A DNA stretch of 64,000 bases from Pieris napi (GCF_905475465.1 NC_062244.1:5716501-5780500), one strand, 5' to 3'; shown: positions 25,401 through 34,616, counted from the stretch's first letter. Program-made: numbers and translations. Notes: generated from the letters alone by a model not told the origin.

Positions 25401-27654
25401 TGAGTTACAGAATCGCAAGGCTGGACTGGTAGCATCAGCTCTGACTACACTTTTGTTCGGCGACTACTAGGCTTGAAATAACATCAATGTTCTCAAAATA
25501 AATACACATTAGGCTAGTGTAAGCAACATTACGATTAGGTGATATTTTAAACTGATTAGCATTAATTGGTTTGACAGGTAAAACTATATTTTACCACTCT
25601 GAGGTGGATCGTTTACATACCTTGCATACATAAGAAATACTCTAGCTTGTGCACTTCTGACATCAATAAGTTTCTCGTTAAATGAGTCTAAACCTGGCTC
25701 AAATTCAATCACCTGTTCAACGACAACTTTTCTGTCAACATCTTCGTCTACACTTTGTGATGTAGTTTGAAATCTGTATTCAGAAATTAAATTGAAAGAA
25801 AATACTATCATAGAAACGATTTCTCTTTTAAACGATTGCTTTCGCTTTAAGTATTTTAATTTCCAGTTCAATTAAATATTAAGTTAACACTGTTTTTTGT
25901 ATCTACTTGATTTCGCTGGTCGTGTCCACATGTTATAGGGACGGCACCGCTGTTGATATTTATGTATGTATGTCAATTTATATCATGTGTTTGTCCTAAT
26001 TTTGTGGTCCAAATAAAAAAAAATATATATATTCAATTTCAGTAATTTCGTTGAAGGAGTCTTAAAACCACTTACCGTCCCAAGATGGCTCTACCATCCG
26101 TATCGGAGCTGTGTATAACAATTACTTTCATGTAATTGAAATGTTTTAGAACATCCACCCACACGTCAGCCTGATGGGAGTATGGCGGTACGGTACGTAG
26201 AAATGATACATGAATATTTTTGTCGGAAAATGCCGAGTCCCTGGAAGAAATCCCAATAACCGGTATATGGTAGAAACCGCTGGTGTAAGATACTGCAGCG
26301 GGTGAGAGGTCGCCTGTTATTGGATGGGATACTATTACTGCGTAGACCTGTAAAAAATATCATTTGACAACTATCGGACACGAACACAGCTCAATATGTC
26401 GAGTCTTAACGGGTATAAAAGTAGAAAATCTGAACTAAAAATAAAATAAAACTATTTGAATAATAAACAGTGCAAAGCTATTGAAACACGCCAAAGTAAA
26501 TAAAGAAAAATCACTTATTGTGGAAGGTTAGAAAGTGGCCATTTATTTGTATACTTTGCGAAAATAAGGAAAAAAGTCTGTAATGTCTTCAATCTTACCC
26601 GATGAGCAATGAGATCCTTACAGACATTAAGCGCTGTCATAATTGGATTAGGGTCCATCAAAATTGAGTAATCATGGTAGGTCACACCGCGAGGCACATA
26701 CTTATCCTTGAAGTTTAGATTCTGAAATACACTACAGTACAGCTTTTACCAACTAATTACTATAGTAGATTTACGCGTTACATAGCATTTTAACCTTGAA
26801 TAATTTTGAAGTTATACTTCTTTAGGCGCGTTATGAAAAATTGATGAGAGTGAAATTTTACGATGCGCACGCACCGTTACACAAAATTAACAGATTGAAG
26901 TTGCCCACGGACGATGCTACGGCATTGGACATAATTTAAAAACAACATTCGAATAATAATAGAATTTATGTTACACTTAATATAAGAGAATAATAATAAA
27001 TATTTATTTATTTAATTTTTCAAATGTAAACTGAACTTTATTGACTATAATGACTCCTTTTCCAGTCTTTGATTATTTAATTATAATTAATTATTTGCTT
27101 GCAATCACTCAATCAAAACTATTTTTAATAATGCCAAAGAAGTACAACTTCTTACGCGCGTACATAAGTACACACACCCTTTTTCTTTTTTTTATAGAAC
27201 AGGGTACAAACGAGCAAGAGGCTAAACCGATGTTAAGTGCCGATGGACTCACACTGCCAGAAGGCTCGCAACTGCGTTGCCATTTAGGAATTGGTATGTT
27301 TTTTTCTTGAAAGACCCTAAGTCGAATTAGTTTCGAAATACGTCAGTAGGGAGCTGGTTCCACATAGTGTTGGTGCGTGGCAAGTGCCTTAAAACGCGCA
27401 GTGCTCACCGTAAAGTTACTGAAGTAAAATAATCTTCAGCTATAAGATTTGGCCTTTATAAATGATTGAATGGTTATTTAACAATTACCAAGAGATTTAC
27501 TTACAGATATTGTATCTTTGAAGAATGCAACCGACTCGTTACTTGATAGAACCCCGCCAACATTGTAATAAGTAGGATTTGAGTTCCGGCGTCTGTCGAT
27601 ATCAGCAATTGCTGAATTCCAGCAGAGCACTGCCAGCGTAAGTTTCAGCCACAT
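16449..27654 (-). CDS. Nmdar1: NMDA-type ionotropic glutamate receptor subunit 1 (complete, 16 coding exons)
   Basis: This is the obligatory glycine/D-serine-binding subunit of NMDA receptors, ligand-gated Ca2+ channels of the neuronal plasma membrane. Coding exons, 5' to 3': 27505-27654, 26599-26721, 26076-26347, 25621-25773, 24950-25123, 24464-24725, 23517-23618, 23121-23232, 21078-21245, 20456-20580, 20036-20270, 19387-19535, 18590-18747, 17878-18050, 17152-17405, 16449-16631. All junctions are GT-AG, and the phases close to 930 aa. The signal peptide is MWLKLTLAVLCWNSAIA, followed by the amino-terminal domain (to ~380, with FLRTVPPYSHQADVW). S1 contains ADMIVAPLTINPERAEFIEF. M1 is ~564-583; the pore loop has the Asn620 selectivity residue (GVLLNSGIGEG). 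M3 carries SYTANLAAF (650-658), S2 carries AFIWDSSRLEFE, and M4 is ~822-842. The short C-tail ends SHLVI, a possible class II PDZ ligand. Introns hold many repeats. Confidence 0.97.
17522..17742 (+). repeat. Interspersed repeat, 'ctagNNgacccg' family, copy A
   Basis: In the last large Nmdar1 intron. It begins ctagaggacccgacaaacgt and ends with a degenerate 'aatcgggccagccgt...tatatataaag' tail. The same head and tail recur at 29748, 39946, 45945 and 50886, in different states of decay. It is a short non-autonomous lepidopteran repeat; I do not assign a class. Confidence 0.55.
18413..18560. mobile_element. Short MITE with ~30-bp inverted ends
   Basis: cgtcggcgcgactacaatag...taagag at 18413-18442 pairs with its inverted partner ending near 18560, about 26 of 30 positions matching. 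The internal part is AT-rich and non-coding. It lies in an Nmdar1 intron. The target duplication is uncertain because the right flank is a TA run. Confidence 0.65.
19251..19288. repeat. (ACAT)n microsatellite
   Basis: About nine acat units with one aaat variant, in an Nmdar1 intron. Confidence 0.9.
20362..20398. repeat. Perfect 14-bp inverted repeat (hairpin)
   Basis: aacgatcacttata at 20362-20375 and its exact complement at 20385-20398, with a 9-base AT loop. It lies in the Nmdar1 intron just upstream of the exon that encodes the end of S1. Confidence 0.8.
20696..20830 (+). repeat. LINE 3' coding fragment, family with copies at 45.7 and 57.5 kb
   Basis: The shared segment includes accggtgaccccagagctgg, then ctcaacgaa-taagtat, cagcg, gccagcgtta and tgccacagggaccaaa. 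In frame it gives a short Thr-Gly-Asp-Pro-Arg-Ala-Gly...Gln-Arg protein end, which I take for the last part of a LINE ORF. It is inside an Nmdar1 intron and inert. Confidence 0.55.
21262..22560 (+). mobile_element. LINE 3' end (ORF2 C-terminus and tail), interrupted by a foldback element
   Basis: Plus-strand frame: RYEGVQLFNRLPSKVRN before the insertion and VFDQFKRALKTHIR after it, with a stop soon after. This resembles the 'Y-E-G...L-Y-N-x-L-P' C-terminus of CR1/Jockey-type ORF2 proteins. The 3'UTR ends in a tail with AATAAA-like repeats near 22550. Joining the two halves at the ATTA flanks gives a continuous frame. It sits in the intron between the Nmdar1 exons at 23.1 and 21.1 kb. Confidence 0.65.
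21426..22375. mobile_element. ~950-bp foldback element with ~245-bp arms
   Basis: Outer termini AGACCAGTGC and GCACTGGTCT. Internal arms at about 21454-21700 and 22091-22337 are near-perfect reverse complements, with only scattered differences such as single indels in the C-run. A ~390-bp AT-rich spacer has no coding potential. It is flanked by ATTA on both sides (21422-21425 and 22376-22379), or by TA if the boundaries are shifted. It is nested inside a LINE reading frame. The arms' near-identity suggests recent insertion or gene conversion. Confidence 0.85.
22880..23100 (+). repeat. LINE-like 3' tail with (AAAAT)n end
   Basis: A T-rich non-coding stretch ending in taaaataaaataaaataaa repeats at about 23065-23095, immediately upstream of an Nmdar1 exon's 3' splice region on the opposite strand. 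The simple-repeat tail is typical of LINE insertions. The family is not identified. Confidence 0.4.
23347..23393. repeat. Perfect 20-bp inverted repeat (hairpin)
   Basis: cagttccttaagttggaata at 23347-23366 pairs exactly with its complement ending at 23393, with a 7-base loop. It lies in an Nmdar1 intron. Confidence 0.85.
23829..23894. repeat. Perfect ~30-bp inverted repeat (hairpin) with 6-base loop
   Basis: The 30-base arm 23829-23858 (starts tgattaagtgtgcacttttg) is exactly complementary to 23865-23894; the loop is agcaaa. It is followed by further weaker palindromic text (ataagctagcggcataggcc). In transcribed Nmdar1 intron RNA this would form a long perfect stem. It may be a tiny foldback element or a recent inverted duplication. 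Confidence 0.88.
24140..24245 (-). repeat. LINE 3' tail, minus strand
   Basis: The minus strand reads cagtggttgcctggaagtga...cgctcgaaagcgataag, then a T-rich tail with AATAAA-like ends. This is a 3' end common in lepidopteran LINEs. A plus-strand relative lies at about 31930-32000. It is in an Nmdar1 intron. Confidence 0.6.
25230..25420. mobile_element. Foldback MITE, family member 1, CTG-flanked
   Basis: Left end CCTTGCGATTCTGTAACTCA and the exact inverse at the right end, arms ~32 bp (through ttttcgaactctc). Flanked by CTG at 25227-25229 and 25421-25423. A second member at 47751-47962 has the same termini and the same CTG flank. It is in an Nmdar1 intron and has no coding capacity. Confidence 0.88.
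26815..26885. repeat. Interspersed repeat shared with 45.0 kb
   Basis: ttctttaggcgcgttatg, tgatgagagt, and acgatgcgcacgcaccgt recur in inverted orientation and the same order at about 44990-45085. It is a short dispersed element of unknown class, in the first coding intron of Nmdar1. Confidence 0.6.
27255..27430 (+). repeat. Degenerate interspersed repeat (LINE-derived?)
   Basis: Text such as gaaagaccctaagtcgaatt, agctggttccacatagtgtt and ggtgcgtggcaagtgcctt matches a repeat I recognise as common in lepidopteran genomes. It is decayed and non-coding here. Confidence 0.45.
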
Positions 27655-27823
27655 GTTCACTGAAATAATATGATTTAGTTCTAAAGTTAAGTGGAAAGCT
27701 GTAAAGTTTTATGGCCTGTATCTATTATTAATGTATGTTTTTAATTCTATTATATTTCTTAAATTATCGTATAAATTGTTTTCACTCCTTGTTTGATTGA
27801 AATTAACGAAATTATATACTCAC

Positions 27824-27965
27824 GCTTCTTTTAACTTCGCACACTCATAATATTGTAAACATTTAAATAAGGTTTTACGTAATTGAAATAAGGTGTGATT
27901 CTGCGCCCCAACGGCGCATGGAGCACTATCTCAGGTTGCTATGGAAACCACGCAGGCGTCCTGGT
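27824..27965 (-). promoter_or_regulatory. Probable Nmdar1 non-coding first exon and promoter, with RFX X-box
   Basis: On the minus strand this GC-richer block ends in the donor AAGAAGC|GTGAGTATA (exon end 27824). It pairs naturally with the acceptor TTATTTCAG just before the start-codon exon (27661-27663). Within it, 27934-27949 reads GGTTTCCATAGCAACC on the minus strand, a near-perfect match to the RFX X-box palindrome (GTNNCCATRGNAAC). No TATA box is seen. Exon use and start site are inferred. Confidence 0.55.
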
Positions 27966-28048
27966 GCAAATCGATTCTATTCTTAATACGGAAACTTAAA
28001 AATATACTCGTAAATTAGAATAACAAAAGAAATATATTTTTTAAAAAC

Positions 28049-28054
28049 TTTATT
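28049..28054 (-). terminator. Poly(A) signal of the Ala-rich gene
   Basis: AATAAA on the minus strand, about 70 bases after the stop codon of the Ala-rich secreted protein. Confidence 0.7.
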
Positions 28055-28120
28055 GATTATATAATATTTTGAGAATGTACAAAACAAAGAAACATAGTTA
28101 TAAACGATTCAGAAATAGTT

Positions 28121-30472
28121 TTAAGACCAAGCCCATGGCCTGGAGGTTGGGGTCCATGTAGACCAGGCAGGGTTCCAGGGACGAAGCGCTGCAGCGGCAG
28201 CAGAAGCAGCATGTTGAGCAGCACCCGCCGCTCCAGCTGCTCCAGAACTTTGCAGCACCGATAACTTCAGGGCTTCCAGATCTTGAGGATAACGCATTTA
28301 TTAAACAATTTTTCGGTCATAAGTCTAAATGGTTTCTATCTGATTTAGTCTAATTTAAAGGCATTATTATGTCTTACGAGTATAAGCTTTTTACCACTTT
28401 AGTTACTAATCTAGAAACCATACAATTGCACAAAATTAACAGCCGTACTTAAAGAATCTTGATGTTCAGCCACGACATTCAGTGTCTGATTAGCTAACGA
28501 CCGTTTTAGAAACAAATCAAGAGACCTTTCTTAACTTACAATTGGAACTATGCGAACTTGTGTAATATATATAAATCTTTACTTCGTGGCTTAACTAATC
28601 GTTAACTCTTAACTCTGTACGGCTGTAAGGGTGAAAGAAAACTTGAAGTCGAGTTTCAAAATTTTATAGATATTTGTTAAACTATGTACACATAAATATG
28701 ATAGTTTAAAAAGTAAAGTAACATACCAGCACTCTGCAGTCTCGCAGCTTGCTTGTTAGCAGCCTGTTGTATTGCTCTAGCCGCAGCGGCTTCATGAGCT
28801 GCGGCGATTTTCTGCGCTGTGGCCGCACGAGCTTTAGCAGAGGCGAGCTGCGCTTGAGAATGCACAGCTGATTGAGCTGCTTCGAGCGCGTGCGCGCGGG
28901 CAATACGCGCAGCCTCTTCACTGTGGGAACGTGTTTATTAAGAGTTGGATTGTTAATGCCGTTGTACGATCTTCAATTATACTTAGATCTATTACAAATA
29001 TTCAGGCTGTTTATTAATTTCTAACGAAAGATATCATTACTTTCACAATACTTCAATTACGACCCATACGTTAGGAAATACTAACCTTTTATGAGCCGCG
29101 TGAGCAGATTCAGCCTCTTTAGCACTGGCATAGCTCTGCTGCTCTAGTGCAGCGTGTTTAGCAGCTGCGACCTGTCGCTGGGCAGCCATTACTGCTGCCG
29201 CTGCGGCTTTTGCTGCTGCTATTGCACCAGCTACATCCGAGCTCGAGTCTCAAAAGTACAAAAAATATATTTAATTTAATTATTGTAAGTGTAAAGTTAA
29301 CAACTAAATGTTGAGTGCATAGTGATTACAGGCTGTATATAATTGTTTAGTTTACTAGTTTTACTGGTTTACTTAGTTTACTGTAATATAATATTATTTT
29401 TGTGTGATGGACTAAGCTTATTTACGAGTAGGTAGGTAAGTGCCAAACATGATCCAAAATATATTTAATCTTTTTAAATTAGTTTTAGTTATATATAGGT
29501 AGTCCTAAAATCACAGACGTAATGTCAAGACTTGACGATCATACCACTGGAAGAATGTCCAATCCCATTCGTCTGAGCAACTTGGATTAAACTTCCCACA
29601 GGAAACAAACCGGCGACATCCCATCCTGAAGCACTCCTCTTCTCCGCTTGCTTGCCTAGCGTTATAGCGACGCAGACACACACAAACAAATACTGAAACA
29701 TAACACATTTATGTACCAGAAAGGACACAATATTAGTAATTTATTTGTTACTAGCAGACCGGCCAAGCGTTGCTGTGGCTAAGGTTTTTGTTATATTACA
29801 TAGTAGTAAACTATTCAAGGGAAACGGTAGGAGAACTTATGTGAAAGGTAGATAGGTTATGTGAAACCTTGGTACTTTTAACACAGCGCCACCTGTTAGA
29901 ATTGTATCAAATAATAAACAAATATTTTGCAATAAAATAATATTGCGGGTATAAATTGAGATGTAAGCTATCCTATATTTTAAGTTGGATCAAACTACAC
30001 ACGGTGTGCAAATTTAATTGAAATCGGTTCGGTAGTTTGGGAGTCCATAGCGGACAAACAACGTGACATGTAATTTATATATATTAAGATTAGGGCTTTG
30101 GAAAACTTCGGTTTACATTCTCTATGGTACAGAAGGCCTACGAGCAGGCCGATCTTTCTGGGAATGGTACGGTCTCTTCTTTAAGGCCTTAGGGTACCGG
30201 TTCGGATACAATTAATTAAATCTCTTTGTTTTGATTTTTTTATTATAAAAAAATAATAATTTTGGAGAGCATCCTTCTATTAGTTCTCTATCAGTATTCT
30301 AAATTTTGTTCCATGACTGAGCCATGAATGACAATTTGATTTAGGTATAACGAGTACAATTAAGAACCTTCTCTCAATATTTTTAAGGAAAAGTGATACA
30401 ATCATTCCGCAACGATTAATACTTAAACTTATTATTAGGAAAAATAATTCTTACCAATTTTACAAAACTCAT
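28121..30472 (-). CDS. Secreted alanine-rich protein with Trp-rich tail (complete, 5 exons)
   Basis: Exons 30455-30472, 29545-29692, 29086-29248, 28727-28920 and 28121-28281 join in phase to 227 aa. The tiny first exon encodes MSFVKL and continues as YLFVCVCVAITLG, a clear signal peptide, followed by a basic KQAEKR that could be trimmed. Residues ~57-190 are very rich in Ala with regularly placed Gln, Lys, His and Arg (AAAKAAAAAVMAAQRQVAAA), predicted to be long amphipathic helix. The C-terminus is quite different: LRPWNPAWSTWTPTSRPWAW, with five Trp. I do not recognise a named family. Composition, signal peptide and the separate TATA promoter suggest an extracellular structural protein such as cuticle, eggshell or silk-gland product. 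The splice-phase consistency and in-frame signal peptide support a real gene. Confidence 0.82.
29748..30092 (+). repeat. Interspersed repeat, 'ctagNNgacccg' family, copy B
   Basis: Starts ctagcagaccggccaagcgt and ends gaaatcggttcggtagtttg...tttatatatattaagat. It is the most complete copy with a ~345-bp span, inside the first intron of the Ala-rich gene. Confidence 0.65.
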
Positions 30473-30511
30473 GTTTTCTTGAAAGTAGCAGTGGTTTACT
30501 TGACTTGCAAT

Positions 30512-30552
30512 GGAACTGTGATATTGTTTTAGTTTACAGAAACATTTTATAG
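30512..30552 (-). promoter_or_regulatory. Core promoter of the Ala-rich gene (TATA box and initiator)
   Basis: On the minus strand TATAAAA lies at 30551-30545, and a TATCACAGTT initiator-like site about 30 bases downstream. This gives a ~45-base 5'UTR before the ATG at 30472. Spacing and order are those of a strong, tissue-specific insect promoter. Confidence 0.7.
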
Positions 30553-30559
30553 TATTGAA

Positions 30560-31900
30560 TACGGAAGAGTTTTCAACAAAGGAGAGGGATGATGACCGAA
30601 AATTACTTTAATTGCGACCTATCATAGATTGAGCGGCAATTTAAACTATCCCTTTCAAAACAATTTTAGCGTTCTCTTTTGTAAGTGTTATTCGGTGGTA
30701 AGTATGTATGTATATAGAAATGAATCCTTTGATAGTCTTGTTAGCTAAATTTATTGCTAAAAATTATGTGATTGAAATGAAAATTAAACTATATTTACTT
30801 TGTCTTTGGTTTACTAAAGTATTTTGTAATAACCGAAATATTAAGAAAAGGTCTGTATTAATTTACTTTTTGTCAAACTAAGTTTTTCTAACTCATAAGT
30901 GGATTTAATTTTATAAATTAGGGTAATTAATACTAAAACTTAATTGAGAATTTATTATTATACAAAAAAAAGTTTGCATTACTACGACATATTATTATTT
31001 TACCACCACATCACAAATAAAACGCGTCAAAGTTGTTAAACCATGCCATCTAGTGAAAAAATTAAATAACATTAAGACTAACGACACTATACTACTATAG
31101 TAATAAAATATTGATCCACGCCATCTAGTGAAATAATATCACAACGCCAAGACATGGTTCTTATGCAATATACATGGAAATTTTGTACAAATTAAACTAG
31201 ATGGCGACAATGGAAGTAATTTCAACGTACTACGGTGTTAGCGACATTCCTATTTCAAAGGATTGGATTCCTAATATGTATTATGTAATTTAAAACATTT
31301 TAAAATACTAATTATTGATGGTTACGACGCATTATGAACATATTGTTAAGAAAAGGTTTGTTACCTTTTAACATTTAACGATGCCAAAGAATTTTAATTT
31401 AGTTATTAACCTAGTTTGGTGGTATCAGTACATATTTATATCGTTATTCTATTATGTTCTGACACAATTTATGTTCTTAGCCAAAATATAGTAATTTAAA
31501 AAACTTCGTTACAATGACTCGGCTTGGTATCCCTTTTTTTCAAGCTCTTATGGACATAGACTGACGGTTTGCAAATGCTTATATCTTGATATTTTTGAAA
31601 TTCTTACATTTCCAAATTCTCTGTGCTATTTTAGGTATTGTTGACTAGCTCGCGGATTAATCAGCAATTATTTAATCGTAGCATGATACAGCCTACCCTC
31701 TATCCTCGATAAATGGAATGTCCAACACAAAAGTACTGATTCTATTGACGCAACAACAGTTCCTTAGATTCGTCCGCTGAACCAAACAAACAGAGCGATG
31801 AATAATGTTAGGTGAAAAAAATGTCGTACGAGATTTGAGGGTGCAATTTATGTAAATGGCAATTGTTAATTATTTATGCACTTCTTGAACTTTACCCTCT
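30560..31900. other. Intergenic DNA; repeated 'gccatctagtga' motif
   Basis: No gene is seen. Between 31045 and 31215 the motif gccatctagtga occurs twice, with an inverted form (ctagatggcga) nearby, probably from a decayed element. The remainder is AT-rich. Confidence 0.5.
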
Positions 31901-31919
31901 GTATATGTTTCTTTTTTAT

Positions 31920-32005
31920 TGTTCCATACTAGGGTTGCCTGGAAGAAATCGCTTGTTAGCGATAATTCCGCACGTTGCCTATTAACTTATGTAACCTGCA
32001 TTTTT
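31920..32005 (+). repeat. LINE 3' tail, plus strand
   Basis: gttgcctggaagaaatcgct, then tgttagcgataattccgc, is the same 3' stem-loop region as the minus-strand copy at 24140-24245. Confidence 0.55.
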
Positions 32006-32159
32006 ATATGTATGTCTTCGTATAGTAACGAAGGTAGGGTAACGAAGTGCAAATAAACGTTGGAGGTCGTACATGCAAATAATTTGCTGCAAATAAAACC
32101 TTATTATATTTAAAAATATATTTGTCCCTCTAAGCCTTAATGGCATTAATGGCCTTATG

Positions 32160-32290
32160 AAGAAAAAAGAGAGGACACCTACGAGAAACCTGGGAAGATG
32201 AATTAAAATAAATGGCGAGAAAATAGTAGCGAAGATGAGAGACAAATGGAAGAATTTGGAGGATTTATCTGTCGTGTACCTACCAATATT
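32160..32290 (+). mobile_element. RTE-type LINE ORF C-terminal fragment
   Basis: Frame RGHLRETWEDELK, then after a shift AKMRDKWKNLEDL. This corresponds to the R-G-R-P...W-x-D-D-L-K...D-R-x-K-W-K-x-L-E-E end of RTE-type reverse-transcriptase ORFs. It is degenerate. Confidence 0.6.
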
Positions 32291-32689
32291 AAATATAATA
32301 ACATATGCTTATTGTAATCCTTACTATAGTAGGTACTCGTATACAGGCTATTTTTATCTTATTTATCAATAGTTAAATAATAGTCGCTAATATAGTTTTT
32401 AAAGTTTTACTTTAGGTACATATTTAGTATAAAGTAAATAAAAATTACAATTGTTTAACAGAATTTTCAACAGATAATACATAGATACAGATAGTATATA
32501 TGGTAATGGATTGGCAATACAGAGAAGAATTATGATATATTCAGATTTATAAAATCGCTTTTTATTTTTTAACGGTATATTTACTGTGCGCTGCAATAAA
32601 CATTTTTTGCACGTAAAGTAAGAAAATTAGCTGTATGGTTGCTTAATTATATTATGATTACGTTGTTTTAGTAATTTAAATATTTAACA

Positions 32690-32865
32690 ACAGAGGAGGC
32701 CTATGTTCAAGGACAAGCTGTATAACAGAAATCAACCGGCTCGCCAATTAATTATTAATATTTATTTTTATTTTTAGTGTAAATTGTTTAGTATTTCCCA
32801 TTTTTATGTTCTAGTATAAGTAATTACAGCAATAAAGGATTTTATTATTATTATTAACAATGTTT
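32690..32865 (+). mobile_element. LINE 3'UTR with (TTA)n tail
   Basis: agaggaggcctatgttcaa is the usual opening of lepidopteran RTE-like 3'UTRs. The segment ends gcaataaaggattttattattattatta, with an AATAAA and a trinucleotide tail. It may belong to the same insertion as the fragment at 32160. Confidence 0.5.
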
Positions 32866-33034
32866 TGTGTGATTTTTAAAATGATGTTTACTTTATTGAA
32901 AGTAAAAAACGTCTTTTACTAATATTTGTATGGAACTATGACTCCAGAGTGAGAGTCGAAATTCCATACGTTTTTGTCATACAAAAATCACGTTTCTGAA
33001 TTAATCTTAATTTTATTTATTTAAGCCAAACAAT

Positions 33035-33288
33035 AATTTCACACCAAAGACATTTTACACCAATTGACCGAGTCCCGTAATAAGCTGGTGAAGCTTGTGT
33101 TATGGGTACTAGACAACGGATATACATACATATTATAAATAGATAGACATATAAATACATATTTAATCACCCAAGACCTAAGCACATCACCAAATGCTCA
33201 TCACATCGATGTTCGTCTCAGCCGGGGTCGAACCCGGGACCCATGGATTCGCAGTCAGGGGTACTAACCACTAGACCAATGAGTCGTC
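33035..33288 (-). mobile_element. tRNA-derived SINE, minus strand
   Basis: On the minus strand, an A-box-like TGGTCTAGTGGTTAG (33267-33281) is followed by the B-box GGTTCGACCCC (near 33227), then a non-tRNA body running to about 33035. This is the pol III promoter layout of a tRNA-derived SINE. Confidence 0.72.
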
Positions 33289-33824
33289 AAATAAATTATA
33301 ATATATAATATACTAACTACATACTACATTAAACTACTAACAACATTATTACCACATAAATAGTAGATATCATTTTTATTCAGTTTTCTTGAACGTCAAT
33401 CAATCTTGAATCTATTTTATTCATGAATTTTTTCTCAAGACGAGATTATGACTTGATAAACGAAATAGAATACGAACCTTAACTACACTTGTTTTCCACA
33501 TAATCATTCGGGGCGCTGAATTTTTTTTTCTTCATGTGGCATACATTTTCAACGGAATGGAAAAAAATATATTTTTGGTATGCTTATAATACAGAATTGT
33601 AGAAAACACAGAAACGTTTGTTCAGACTTCAGTTGTCCGCAACAAACCGATGGTCATTGCACTGGCAACAAATTGACCAATTGTTAAGTTTGACTATAGT
33701 TAAAATATACATCGAAAAACGCATTTACGATTTAACTACTGGTTAGTCATTTAACTATAGTTAAACTGTAACAACAAACTGTAACAAATGGTCATACCAT
33801 TTTTAACTACGGATCAAAAAACTG

Positions 33825-33950
33825 GCCATTAGGGAGTGGACGGGTATTGCGACTTCGGAAGAGTTGCTGCATCTGGCACATGACACGCTTCAAGAGACTG
33901 AGGGCCAACCTCCACTAATGGAGAGGCATAAAAAAAATAATAGTTCTTAA
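33825..33950 (+). mobile_element. LINE ORF C-terminal scrap
   Basis: Plus-strand frame REWTGIATSEELLHLAHDTL, then GQPPLMERHKK and an A-rich end. It resembles the W-T-G...L-x-x-x-A-x-D end of LINE ORF2 proteins common in Lepidoptera. Short and uncertain. Confidence 0.45.
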
Positions 33951-34493
33951 TAAAGTAATAATTTGTTCTTGTAGTGAAATGGGCTCGTACTCCAATAGGA
34001 ATATTAAGTAATCTTGTCTTCCAAAGCAATGGATGGTTAGTCAAGCATTTTTTCGTAGATTTGATATTACAAAGATAACAATATTTTTTACATGAAACTC
34101 CGCCTCATGAGTGAGTAAAATCTATGCATTACATGTTTGACGTAATTTGAGATATTTAAACAGTATGACTCTATTTTAAAGTTCTCTTTGTCGTTGTTGT
34201 AAAATATTTTTTAAACTTTGAGTTAATTTTAGTAACGTAGTGCTATGAACTTATATTTCATTTAACGCAATGAAAAACATTCTCAGCTAGATTAACTTTT
34301 ACACAACAACTATTTACACATAGATTACAAATATGATTACAAGCTTAAGAATTTTTACCACAGATTGAGCATAGTCAAAACTGGAAAACGCATTCAATGC
34401 CTGCGTAAAATCTCTATTGAAACAATACCGTGTACCAATTTCGAACTTGCTAATTGATGTTCAATGCAACACTCCATCGACAGCATTCCTTAC

Positions 34494-34611
34494 CTCAATA
34501 TGGTGCACTTAAAGCATGGCTGGTGATTAAGTTGCCATATTCGTGATCTGGTTTCGGGAAGCGAGGCACGTGGCGGCTTCTTACTGAATTTGTGTAAACT
34601 GGTTGCCATGG
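34494..34611 (-). other. Candidate first coding exon beside an X-box
   Basis: On the minus strand the ATG at 34609 (CCCATGG context) opens 39 codons, MATSLHKFSKKPPRASLPET continuing to CFKCTILR. It ends exactly at a strong donor, TTGAG|GTAAGG (exon end 34494). The block is GC-richer than its surroundings. I could not find a following exon between here and the Ala-rich gene. It could be the start of an unrecognised gene, or an upstream exon of Nmdar1 or of the Ala-rich gene. The peptide matches no family I know. Confidence 0.35.
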
Positions 34612-34616
34612 GAACG
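34601..34616. promoter_or_regulatory. RFX X-box palindrome
   Basis: GGTTGCCATGGGAACG matches the RFX X-box consensus (GTTGCCATGGNAAC) at every fixed position. It overlaps the start of the candidate minus-strand exon ending at 34494. Confidence 0.55.

Noticed and set aside
27041..27310. 89-codon plus-strand ORF
   Set aside because: Lies in an Nmdar1 intron and runs into a common degenerate interspersed repeat; no conserved motif.
27478..27660. Nmdar1 start at a codon upstream of MWLKL
   Set aside because: The upstream codon is GTG directly after a TTTCAG acceptor; the first ATG (27654) gives a proper signal peptide.
31045..31215. Repeated gccatctagtga motif as a binding-site array
   Set aside because: Only two direct copies and one inverted form, surrounded by decayed repeat-like DNA; insufficient to claim a regulatory array.
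33226..33281. tRNA gene
   Set aside because: A- and B-box are present but no full cloverleaf or discriminator end; it is the head of a SINE.
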